DNA of 64,000 bases, taken from contig CAIIXF020000002.1 of NCBI GenBank assembly GCA_903813345.2, positions 11,552,150 to 11,616,149 of the forward strand, given 5' to 3'. Shown here in pieces: positions 21,654-32,310 of the stretch (its first letter is position 1; each line of letters opens with the position of its first letter). A program made the position numbers and the translations under genes. The DNA comes from Owenia fusiformis (Eukaryota; Annelida; Polychaeta; Sabellida; Oweniidae). The notes beneath the pieces are model-generated. The model saw nothing but the letters and a program-made list of their open reading frames with translations, was not told the DNA's origin and ran no database searches.

Positions 21654-22485
21654 TTAAGGTGGGACCTGGTCCGTCAGCCAAAAACATCCTCGATAGATTT
21701 TCCTGAAAATCGCACAGTGTATGTAAACAAGTGGTGTACATATGCTGTAGAAATTTCAAAAAGAAAAAAATAAATTTAGATATAGTAAGCAAGGTTCAAA
21801 GATCGTATTTTTGAGGAGCCTATGCTGATTAAATTGTCATATTTAACATGTAATTCTATGGGAAAACCATACACTTACTTTACCCTTGGGAGATCTCAAT
21901 CTACAGAAAAACGGCTTGATAGATTTTTTAGAAATTTCAACATTTCTTTATTTGGAATATGATTATGCTTATGTTAGTTTTTTGTAAAAAGATTACAAAA
22001 ATTGTAGTCACGGTATTCAGTCAAAGTACCTTGTATTTTGAGAAAAGACCGGCATCCAATTCCATCCGTTGGCGGAGAGAACAATTGAATTACGTCATAA
22101 ATTTCTCACCTGAATGATCCGACAAAGATTGAAAGACGATTCCCAGGATAATGGGGTTTAGCCTTGCTAAATCAAATGTAGTTAGTTGATTTTGAATATA
22201 AGTCAAACGGTATGAATTACTACCACCTAAAGTTAGCGTCCCACAGTCTTTGAGAATCAGGGACGTCTATAGGCCTAGTACAAAGACCGTAAATAACGTG
22301 CTAAATCAATGGCGGCCGATCGCAAATTAACTAACTATTAATTAAATTATCGCCTCATCTACCTGCAATTTTAAGTATTGATGTAAGTAAAAGGAAACTT
22401 TTGGTTTTTTTCATGTGCCGAGATTTAATTACGTATACGTTGTGTCAAATCATATCATTGAATCATATCGTCTTTTTTATCTTCA

Positions 22486-22487
22486 GG
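22486..22487 (+). promoter_or_regulatory. zero-length-exon splice junction (ratchet-like)
   Basis: TCTTTTTTATCTTCAG is followed immediately by GTAAGTATT: a strong acceptor fused to a perfect donor. This is the known form of a recursive splice site. No transcript is demonstrated, and it lies within the TTAA transposon. Confidence 0.35.
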
Positions 22488-22615
22488 TAAGTATTGCCCA
22501 TTATTATGGCCCTTCTTTATTTTGATTTTTCATGATGTGCAAACAGAAGCTCCGCCGATTGTGCACTTTGGCAATTCCCTAAGTAAAGGTGATCATCAAA
22601 CGTTTGTAATCACCG

Positions 22616-22970
22616 TTTTTTTTTGTTTTTTTTAAATTAATTTATTAACATTGAAACAACATTTATACAATTTTTACATAATATACAATGGTTACATTGG
22701 TACTTATACAGGAATACAGAACTTATTGGTTATAGATTTTACTATTTCTAATTTTCCAAATTTCAAACTTGTGTTTAAACACTAGCTGGTTTCTATGGCA
22801 TTTGCTCTCAAAATCTCCTTCATTGCTATAAAATAAAATTTCTTGTTCAGAAAACTTTAAATTTTGAGTATTTACATATTCCTTTCCATTCGTACAATTG
22901 ACAAATAAGTGTTTATGACTTTCTGCTTCAACATTGCATATTTTACAAATTCCATTTGACTTCTGAATTT
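22616..22970 (-). mobile_element. 5'-truncated LINE with 13-bp target duplication
   Basis: On the minus strand the fragment holds the end of an ORF, a short 3' region and an A-rich tail abutting 22616. Both sides carry the same 13 bases TTTGTAATCACCG (22603-22615 and 22971-22983), the direct duplication left by target-primed reverse transcription. It sits inside the TTAA transposon and so is younger. Confidence 0.92.
22723..22970 (-). pseudogene. C-terminal remnant of a LINE ORF2 (zf-RVT type)
   Basis: 82 codons open to a TAA. The motif C-x2-C-x7-H-x4-C (reading GICKICNVEAESHKHLFVNC) is the zinc-binding signature near the C-terminus of many LINE reverse-transcriptase proteins (zf-RVT). It is followed by the usual IWKIRN-type ending. 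The reverse-transcriptase core is absent because of 5' truncation at 22970. This frame was recognisable only from the minus strand. Confidence 0.85.
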
Positions 22971-24147
22971 TTTGTAATCACCGGTTAATATTTAAATCAG
23001 AAAGCCTTATTTGTCGAATAAACTGTGCACGTTTGACTTGATTTAGTTAAAATACATTGCGATAAGGCTCGAATACTATTGATGTACGTACAAATTAATA
23101 AACGTCGGTACGTTGTTCTCGCTTGTTGATGTGTAATATCGTTTTGTCAACTCACGTTTCATCAGCAAGAAGTCGGCACTCGCGTACAACAAAAAGTCAA
23201 GCATATCATTTGTGGTATGATCATCATTATTGAATGACAAAATAAATAGCGCGATCGGGATGTACCCAATGTCTGCGGCAACAAGTACGATGGTTGAGTT
23301 CACTGAATGAGTACACAAGTTACAATGAAGTGTGTACAAAACATAAAAGATCCTATGGAAAACCATATAGTATTACTTTACTCTTCAGCCCGCTTCTCTA
23401 AAGAGAGCTTCGTCTAGTTTATAACTGGACTCTGGGTACAGGGAAACAGAAAACGGCTTGATAGTTATTTTAACTTCAACATTTATACGCCATGCTGATG
23501 CCAGCGTATCTCACAGTTTTGTAAAAATGAAAATAAAAATCGTAGTCTCAATATCTTGTTTTAAAGTACCTTATATTGTAAGCTAAATTGCATTTCTTTA
23601 ATTTCCTTCAATATTGGTGATAAGAAATATTTTGCAAAACAAAATTACCATATGGGCGTTAACATCAATTTACATTTATGAATTTTTCTTCTAATTTTTC
23701 AACAACTCTTCTAATTTGATAGAACATCTTTTCATAAACTTTTCCTAAATATTTTGATTCTAGAAAAGTACAGTGGATACGAATACGATGAGGTGGATTG
23801 CCGTGCGCGAATATTTCATGTTAGGTACCTTTACCATAGCCAGACATGATTCTCCACTCTCGTCATTACCAGTTTTTCAGTCGGAATAATGCAGTCGAGC
23901 TGACCGAGATCTGTTTATATAGCAATATACGCGCAGCCTTGACAGAACTAACCTACTAACCTAGATATGCGACCTACTAACCCAGAGTGAACTAGCTAAT
24001 TTGCATAAAGTTTTTGCAGTCTGAATCGACTATTCTCAGTCTAAACTGCCTGTTTAAGAAATTGCATTTATCTGTTCATGGCTCCGCTGTTTATTGACTG
24101 ATTTCTAAATAAATAATACCATGGTTTAGATAGGAACGATATCTTCC

Positions 24148-24200
24148 ATGTGGTGCCATTTTTGTGGTGATGAACTGCGAGAAAATGGAGGAAATCGAGG
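24148..24200 (+). CDS. possible short first exon with CxxCG motif
   Basis: ATG TGG TGC CAT TTT TGT GGT reads M-W-C-H-F-C-G, the opening of many zinc-ribbon proteins, continues DELRENGGNR and meets a good donor, GAGG-GTAAAG. A fitting acceptor with a strong pyrimidine tract (GGCTTTTTTTGCAG) occurs at about 24542, but the joined frame stops after 14 residues. Inside the TTAA transposon it could be a transposase exon or a captured host exon. Confidence 0.25.
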
Positions 24201-24689
24201 GTAAAGCCGATTGCTTGAATTCCAAGTTTCACTTAAGAAATGCTACGTTCTGATTGGTCGGATTTATTGCAGTTCAAATCCATTTTTAGGTTTTCAAACT
24301 TGACGTTTTAGAAATGACACATACTCGATCTTTTTCTTCTCTATTTCTCTGTCGATTTCTAAAAGAATAATGTCATCGTGAAGCTGACCAAACACGTTTC
24401 TCGATGGTATCACTTTTTAAGCAATCCACAAGTGATAGATAGGTGAAATTCGAGCGTGGAGACGTTTCTCGAGAATCAAAGAGTATGCGCTTATAGGACA
24501 TAATGATAAATCAGGCATTCTGATTGTTCGGCTTTTTTTGCAGTCTCAAGCCACTTTCCGCCTGTTGTGTAGGCACTCTATTGTGAAGGACTCACAGACG
24601 TAACTTGCCAGTATGTTTTTCATTTTAGTAATAATTCTAAGTACATACCTTCATAACGCCTTCATTAGCGACGATCAGTCGCCGTAAAC

Positions 24690-24845
24690 CTATACAGCAT
24701 GTCTCAACCCCGGGGACTCAACTGGCGACGTATAACACACCTGGGGACACACCCCTTCGCACTCATTATTGCACTCTTCCCGACATTGGGCATTGATTGT
24801 GTTGCCATTAGGCCAGTTGCACTCGGTTTTAAAAATTCTCGGATG
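24690..24845 (-). pseudogene. cysteine-rich coding-like frame, C-x11-C-(x3-C)4
   Basis: The minus strand is open for 51 codons to TAG, with six Cys in the array C-x11-C-x3-C-x3-C-x3-C-x3-C (ends as CNNECEGVCPQVC). There is no start Met, so it would be an exon or fragment. A different frame of the same strand is longer but featureless. The regular CxxxC spacing is unlikely by chance in such AT-rich DNA; the family is not recognised. Confidence 0.4.
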
Positions 24846-25613
24846 TTAAGATATCTCTTATCAAACATTTTAGCATGACGAATTAACAATTCATATATAA
24901 AAAATGTAAAAAAGGCAAAGAAAATATAACTAGACGAAGCTCATACGAAAGCGAAAGTGATAACAACTAGGACGAAAGTCGGGCCAATAAAAAGGATAAT
25001 CTAAAACGTTTTACAGATAAGAGAATATACAATTTTACGAAGTAATAAAACGAACAAAAGTCTTAATCATAATCAGAGTAATACGTATTTACAAATATAA
25101 ATAGTGTGACGAGAAACATAATTATATTTTGAGCAACATTAGATGTGACGTGTTTGTAACCATGTACACAGTGATCGGGACTCAACTAGTGTTTATATCA
25201 CATCATATTTTTCATATGCTGTAAATGTAGAACAAACAAACTATGTGCTTTAGATTAATTAGTTTTACTATATTTTGAAAGAATTATAACAATATGACTT
25301 AGAAAAATTTAATCATTCATCGCCATATACTTCATGATGCTGCACGTAAAATTTGAGCGCCATTGTTTTCCCATGTCATAGAAACCATTACATTACTAGC
25401 GCTCAAATATTTCAAATGCAATACGCTAAATCTCCCAACTATAAATGCCCGAAGATGCAAATATTTCTTCGTACATGAATATTTAAATACATAAGTATTA
25501 TTATTACATCATAATTATTCGTATGTATGGGTGTCTTTGAGTTTGAAAAACTACATTAATAATTAAGCAATAGTATCGTGCTGGGTATGCTGACGGACCG
25601 GGTCCCACCTTAA

Positions 25614-25856
25614 AATGGTGTTTTTGAGTTTTTCATAGTTTTTACTATTTAGCAGCTTTATAAATAATTTCAGGTGTCCTGTGTTGTAGCTTACGTTAAT
25701 GCTAACAGTGGTTGTATGTGACTTATGTATTCAGTTACATCACTGAATTCACTTGTAATATATATCTTTTGTTACTTTTTTGTGTTCATTTTGGTAAAAT
25801 ATACATGCAAGTAATAATCGAGTACTATTGTGAAAATTTGAAACCTTAGCCAGGGA
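25614..25856. other. spacer, nothing recognised
   Basis: AT-rich; no feature. Confidence 0.4.
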
Positions 25857-26441
25857 CTTTAAAGGGTGACGTTCATGTATATTGTTTAGCAAATCGAACA
25901 TTCGTTTCTGGTGTTGCTGACCGTTTAGTATAAAAGGCCCGAATCCGGAATAATACTCAAGGGTTCACAGGCTCGAGGTCGTTGTGTCAACACCTCTAAT
26001 TGTTATATAGCATAAGTATATTATAGATCCTCATACATTTATAAAAGGGAGATTTTTATTTTGACAAATCAGTTTCACATTTATGGGTAAAGTTTCAGGA
26101 TCTTCTATTTGTGTATTATAAGGAAAAATTGACATCTAAATTTCCCCATAATTATTAACGTATTAGTATACAGCCTGTCATATGAAATATCCTCCAAATG
26201 AAACAAAGCAGTTTTAATACAAGGATTTATATTGGCTGTTGTACGTACATGCATTCTTTAAACAATCATTCTCTCAATAATGTTTTCAAAATCATTACGG
26301 ATTACTTTATCTCCAAGACAACTTCAATGAAATGGATTTTACAAAACTCCCCTTATTTCTTGAAAATGGACTGATCCAGTTGACTCGCCTCGAGCCACCA
26401 TATTGTTTTTATACGGGAAGCTTATAGGAACCCTTTAAAGG
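25857..26441. mobile_element. candidate short-TIR element
   Basis: CTTTAAAGGGT (left) and ACCCTTTAAAG (right) are exact inverted 11-mers. Just inside, GGCTCGAGG and CCTCGAGCC also mirror each other. About 585 bases lie between, non-coding. No target duplication could be set. Confidence 0.5.
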
Positions 26442-26559
26442 TATTAAAGAGAGACAAATTATGTTTATCCATAAGCCACAATTATCAGCTGCCTAAATAC
26501 CTCTAATCATGACTATTGCTCAATTTCAGTCTGTTTTAATTTCAATTAAATTATTATTT

Positions 26560-26976
26560 AGGAGAGGCATCAAAAGTTCAATGTCAGATCGGAAACTAAA
26601 TAAATCTAGTTTTGACTCTGACCCCAGCCCCCTCCCCCCCAAAACTAAATACCATGAAAGTTGATTGCTGACTTCCGGTTCGAAAATTTGAAAAATTATT
26701 GCTAAACACGATCTAGTTTTTGTTAATTCCTATCGTAATTTGCGGCTTTTAACAACTATTGATAGAATAGAATCCATTGGAATGATCTTGACGAAGAAAG
26801 CATCAGGTAAATCTTTATTTTTAAACCATTTCAAAGCATTCTGAGTAGAAATTGCCAAAAATTTGAAATGTTGAAATATTTCGGATAGCAAACTGAAATG
26901 GGTTTGAACCCCATCCCCCTAACTAGATTTATTTAGTTTTCTATCCAACATCGACCTTTTGATGCCTCCCCTTAAT
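26560..26976. mobile_element. foldback element with ~55-bp inverted arms
   Basis: The left arm (GGAGAGGCATCAAAAG ... AAACTAAATAAATCTAGTT) is mirrored at the right (AACTAGATTTATTTAGTTT ... CTTTTGATGCCTCC). C-rich and G-poor patches flank the inner arm ends. Non-autonomous, non-coding. Confidence 0.8.
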
Positions 26977-27349
26977 CCAGCAGTCTTACTTTTATTGATA
27001 AAGGCAAAACACATTTATTGAATATAAACATACAATATTAAATAATAGTTGTCTTGATAATGAAATTACATATAATATTTATTTTGGCAAGTACATGCTC
27101 TCATTTGAGCAAAATTGTCATCATAACACTATGTGATATTCTGAGATGAAATATCACACGGCACATCGGCCATTTAAACATTATCACAAATACCAATTTA
27201 TCCTGGTACTTTTTAGCATTACCATATATAGGGGCATCAGACCATATTTTGAAAAGGGAGTGTTTTTCGAGAAAATATATGTGGTGCAACAAAAGATCTC
27301 AGTGCATCAAGAGGATAATTAATTTTTTCATCAACGATGCTGTTTGGTG
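26977..27349. other. spacer, nothing recognised
   Basis: AT-rich; no supported gene. Confidence 0.4.
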
Positions 27350-28330
27350 CAAACTGAGCATTTAAGGACTATAAATAAAAAATAACATTATATCAAAGAT
27401 GTATATGTAAATTATCTACAGTACATGTGTCAGAGATCAAGGCCACAATCTATCAGACAAGAATCAAATGGGTCAATTTATATGTGAATTATCTGTCATA
27501 CCTGCATCTGAAGATGATATATTGCAGAGGTGCTGAATTAATATCCATTTAGCCATTAAAGGGCTACAGCTTGTAATGTAGTTATCATCTTAATGAACAC
27601 TAGGGTATTTTAAACGTCAAAGAATCAAATGATCTATTTCTGGTACATCAGTCATGCTTGCCTCTGAAGATGATATGTTGCAGAGACACTGAATATAATC
27701 CATTTAGCCATTAAAGGGATACAGCTTGTAATGTAGTTATCATCTTAATGAACACTAGGGTATTTTAAACGTCAAAGAATCAAATGATATATTTCTGGTA
27801 CATCAGTCATGCTTGCCTCTGAAGATGATATGTTGCAGAGACACTGAATATAATCCATTTTGCCATTAAAGGGATACAGCTTGTAATGTAGTTATCATCT
27901 TAATGAACAAGGTATTTTAAACGTCAAAGAATCAAATGATCTATTTCTGGTTCATCAGTCATGCCTGCCTCTGAAGATGATATGTTGCAGAGACACTGAA
28001 TAAATATCCATTTAGCCATTAAAGGGCTACAGCTTGTAATGTAGTTATCATCTTAATGAACAAGGTATTTTAAACATCAAAGAATCAAATGATCTATTTC
28101 TGGTTCATCAGTCATATCGCCTCTGAAGGTGATATGTTGCAGAGACACTGAATAAATATCCATTTCGCCATTAAAGGAACACTGCTTGTAAGGTTACGTT
28201 CTAATCCAAAGAAACAAATGGGTTAATCAATTTTTGATTCTTCAGTCTTCATTCATGCATACCCTTAAAGATCATATATTGCTGAGAGACTGAATCAGAA
28301 TCCACACTAAAATATTTTAATTGTCCGCAC
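27350..28330. repeat. ~154-bp tandem repeat, five good copies plus decayed edges
   Basis: The landmark GATATGTTGCAGAGACACTG recurs at about 27525 (diverged), 27681, 27836, 27988 and 28140, spacing 152-156 bases. Each unit also has CATTTAGCCATTAAAGGG and TTGTAATGTAGTTATCATC. The copy near 28290 is strongly diverged. Confidence 0.93.
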
Positions 28331-28385
28331 AAAGAATAACAATGCTTATCAGGGTTCACCTTTTATTAACATTCATTCTTGATGT

Positions 28386-28545
28386 GATGATGTTTTCATA
28401 TAATGATTTCATGTCAGATAATGGTGTTTTCATATAATGATTTCATGTCAGATAATGGTGTTTTCATATAATGATTTCATGTCAGATAATGGTGTTTTCA
28501 TATAACGATTGCATATCAGATAATGGTGTTTTCATATATCAATTG
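28386..28545. repeat. 34-bp tandem repeat, ~4.5 copies
   Basis: Unit TGTTTTCATATAATGATTTC plus ATGTCAGATAATGG. The last copy is diverged (AACGATTGCATATCAG). Confidence 0.92.
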
Positions 28546-29266
28546 ATGAATGGTCAACATACTTAAAATGATCATGAGTGATGACTAATATACTCCTAAA
28601 ATGATATTTAGAATGATTTGCATTTTCAGTTGATTTAATACATGCACTGAATGACCTTAGTTTTAATTTCAATGACCCAATTCATGTTCATTATTGATAT
28701 AAGAAACAATTTCCATGTTATTTTCATTGAAACCTTTGGGGCATCTTTAGGTACTTGGAGTAATAGATCATTATACGAGTATAAATTCTTGTCTTTCAGA
28801 AAATGAATCAAATGATATAATGGCTCAAGGTAGACTTCTTTTACATCGTGCTACCCCACTGGAGAGTTATGCAGTTCATTGATGTCCAGCCTTAGAGGTA
28901 TGTTTGAATACTTTCTGGTGTTCTGTTGCTTTTAATGTTGACCTCTCTGCTTTTTCAAATCTAATTTGGCAGATTAGTGTGTATAATCCAAATGCAGAGC
29001 TCAAAATTATGACTTTGTGAATATTTTATGATTTTATGTCACATTACTCACATATATATTAATTTTATGTAACTATTGCTGCATTTGGTATTTGGGTTTC
29101 CATGTCAGCATCTGTAACAAATTGTTACACTTTTATAATTGCAATAAGCAGGGGACACATTTTTCTATGTTTTGATTTGCACTCAGCTCTCTATCAATCC
29201 TGATAGAATTCACTTAAAGCATGTTATCAAAAATGTCAAATTTCTCGGTAAGTAATTTACAAAGAA
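28546..29266 (+). other. spacer with a splice-bounded 98-bp segment
   Basis: TTCTTGTCTTTCAG at about 28800 followed by GAG-GTATGT at about 28897 bound a 98-base segment that would make a good exon by signals. Its most open frame (NESNDIMAQGRLLLHR) stops at 28881, so it could only be a terminal, untranslated or non-coding-RNA exon. Otherwise nothing seen. Confidence 0.3.
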
Positions 29267-29990
29267 TGGGTATCGATATGGCAAACTTTTTGAACACACG
29301 TTTCTCTTAAACCAGTCATCAAAAATTTCTGAAAATCTTACAAATTGTCAATTTAATGGCCATCTTTTGAATGGTAACAATATAATTTTAAATAGATAAA
29401 CATACTTTCATCTATATTGTTTTAAAAAACACATCAAACACTTGTTTTGTTCTTGGTAGCATGTTTCCAGAGTGAAATGAAACATCTTTCCAAACCTCAT
29501 TGGAACAAAACTACAAAAACACAACATGTTTAGGTCTCTCAATATTGTAATTGTACAAAGGAAATTTTGGTTGATTTTAAAAAAGTATCTTGTTAATGAA
29601 ATAAAAGTTTTTTCTTGAATTTTATCTATTTTGGGGGGATTTTGTTTTAATTGTTGGAATACTTTTTTAAAATCAACCAAAAATTCCTTTGTATAACTTT
29701 AATATTGAGAGGTCTAAAACATGTTGTATATGCTATTTTGTTCCAACAAGGTTCGGAAAGACATTTTATTTCATTCTCAAAAATTGGTAGAAAGGAGCAA
29801 AAACAATTGCACTAAAAAAACAAAAAATGTTAACAAAAACAGTTATATAAAATATTTCTAAATAATTTTCGCATTAAATTGTTGTCAATCAGTCAACATT
29901 ACATAAAATACCATGTTTTTTATAGAATGTTTTCAGTAATTGGTTTAAGAGAAAAACATTGTTGAATTCAGTTCTCCATATCGATACCTC
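29267..29990. mobile_element. large foldback (~720 bp)
   Basis: Outer ends GGTATCGATATGG and CCATATCGATACC are exact inverted repeats. TTTCTCTTAAACCA pairs with TGGTTTAAGAGAAA further in. Inner arms of ~170 bases (29420-29590 against 29655-29830) mirror each other, for example TTGGTTGATTTTAAAA / TTTTAAAATCAACCAA. The whole block could fold into one long hairpin. Non-coding. Confidence 0.85.
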
Positions 29991-30539
29991 TCCTTTCTAT
30001 GAATTTCTAACTGCTAATTAGAAAATGAATCTTCATCATCATTAAAATGTCATGTCAATGGAGGGAAAAGAGTTATTTCCATTTCATTTGAGTACCATAT
30101 TTTTGGGACACCTTGTATGAATATAATATAGCACAAAATTACTTAAAAGAGATAAAATAGAACATTGCATGGTTTATTGCGGGTTTATGCTCATCATATT
30201 ATTTGTCTTAACATTTATTTCTCAAAAGAATCCATGTGTTCATATGCAATATTTGGGTTGTGACTAATACACTGGAATTATACTATGCGCCTTTTTAGAT
30301 TTAGTTAATTGTAATCAAAAATGGGGTTTAAGAAAATATGCTTTTATAGACCACATAGAAAATCAGCATTACTCTTAAAGCGCTTCATGAATCAATTTTA
30401 ATCCTGACTGGTTTTGATAAAATGCCTTTTTTCAAAATTCAAAATCAAATTTTATCAATGTCATCCGAGTTAACATGTTCACTTTTTTCATTTCACTTTT
30501 TTATTTTGTTTATTCATTATTTGATCAAAAATATGATGA

Positions 30540-30965
30540 TTTATCCTATGCCAGGTAGAGTTTTAGGGAGATAAGTTGGGTAAGATACATCCTGATTTTG
30601 AGGTTTCCATATCCTGAACCTCCATATCTCCCGCCATATCTCCCGCTCCAGAGCATATCTTCCCGCTTCGAAAAAAATTTGAAAAAATAAGAAAAATTGA
30701 AAAAATTCAAAAAATGTGAAAAAATTCAAAAAAAGAAAAAATTGAAAACAATATTGAAAAATGTGAAAAAAATTGAGAAAATAAAAAAAATTGAAAAAAA
30801 TTTGAAAGAAAATTAGAAAACTCTTCCTGGTATAGGATAAAGCAGTTATGTAAGGTCGGTTTGGATATTGGGTTCATCCCTCGTGAGATATGCACATCTA
30901 CCTTCGGTCCTACGGTCCCTCAGGTAGATATGCATATCTCCCTCTGGATAAACTCCATATCCAAA
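30540..30965. repeat. low-complexity A-rich core with palindromic flank
   Basis: About 30668-30825 is GAAAAAATT-type low complexity, and the Phe-rich minus-strand frames over it are artefacts. At 30885-30945 AGATATGCACATCTACC and GGTAGATATGCATATCT mirror each other around TTCGGTCCTACGGTCC. ATATCTCCC repeats flank the core on both sides. Confidence 0.7.
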
Positions 30966-32310
30966 ACCTCCCAGTACATAACCCTTATATACGTAGTATG
31001 CAATGTTAAAAATATTATGTAGACTTCTGCTGAATATATTCTACATATTAATATATTCTTTAATAATTTCGTAAAAGTGCATGAAAGACAAATTGAGAAA
31101 AACCAAGTATAATTCCCAAAACAATTTTTAAACCCTTCAGAAATGAGTGTAATCAGAATACCTGATTTTGTAAAACACACTATCCATGATTGTAACTGAG
31201 AGAAGTTGTTTATGTTTTTGCATCACATTGTGTTACAGACAGTGTTTTGTATTATATTACCATATCATTAAATAAATGATCCTGGGTATGGGTATTCTAA
31301 ACATATCTATAATAATCTTATTATTAATGTATCCATTCTGAAAAATCCACAATGAAATGTATAAGAAGTGACTGGCAATATTCAGTAGTCCATTGTGAAG
31401 TATGCATGTGAGAATGTCATGACAACTGTATTAAAAAACAAACAAAAAACAACGAATGCATAGTGGAAATTATAAGTAGAATTATAATGATGAAGGGTTG
31501 AAATTAATGAGTTTGTAGTTAACACTCTAAATTGTATAGAAATAACAAAAAATGTAGCCATTCATGGCATTGTAGAGAAAAGGGATGGGATAGACATTGA
31601 AAAGTAATAAGTGTTATACATTACATTTTAATTTCATCTGACTTTCATTTAAGATAAACTGGTTTAAAACAAGGAAAGCAGGCATTAAATAACACACATC
31701 GATGCATCTAATTAATACAAATAAATTGCAAATTACCATTTTTGTTTTACAAGCAATTTTTCAATTTTCATTAAATTCCCTTCCTGAAATATATATGATC
31801 TGGATTTTTGTTTTTTCTTTTTGTTTTTTTTACAAAGAAGACATTTAAAAATGCTAAATTGTCATATTTTTGTTCTATATTCTTCTTCAAGTACCAATAT
31901 TAATGCCAATGCATTTTTGGTACAATAAAATGATGATATATTTATGATATTTGTCTTAACAGTAGTTATAGTTCATTCAATTGTTGGAAGGTGTTATTTA
32001 TCTGATATTTCAACATCACTAACTTTTGCCTTGTTTTGTCACCATTAAAACAATTATAAGTGGTTTTAATTATATTTTCAATATCTTTGAGTATCTGTTA
32101 TGATATACTGAAATATGAAATGATGTGCATTTGGAAATACATCTGTCATCCTTTCTTCAATGTATGATATACCTGTGTATATGTAAATAAACGATGTAAT
32201 TGAAAACGAATATTTGATTAAAATAAAGTTTTTCCACAAACCACAGATGTACTATTGCCAGTTAGTAGCCTATGTCTAATTTGATACTTAATTCATATAT
32301 TTATATACAT
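30966..32310. other. intergenic, nothing recognised
   Basis: AT-rich unique sequence without a supported gene or repeat. Confidence 0.5.

Larger units (their letters stand above)
21658..25609. mobile_element. 3.95-kb TTAA-flanked DNA transposon
   Basis: Ends GGTGGGACCTGGTCCGTCAG and CTGACGGACCGGGTCCCACC are inverted with one mismatch over 21 bases. TTAA flanks both (21654-21657, 25610-25613). TTAA duplications are made by piggyBac and Kolobok transposases; the superfamily cannot be fixed without the enzyme. Removing the inserted LINE and its duplication leaves about 3.58 kb, long enough for a transposase, but no long frame survives. Internal duplications occur (ACGGCTTGATAG blocks at 21.9 and 23.45 kb; TTCTGATTGGTCGG blocks at 24.25 and 24.52 kb). 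Confidence 0.85.

Noticed and set aside
23076-23366. 96-codon minus frame inside the TTAA transposon
   Set aside because: No transposase motif, hydrophobic composition typical of AT-rich DNA, and no similarity I can recognise; not strong enough to call.
30541-30895. Phe-rich frames resembling a membrane peptide
   Set aside because: They are readings of a GAAAAAATT low-complexity block.
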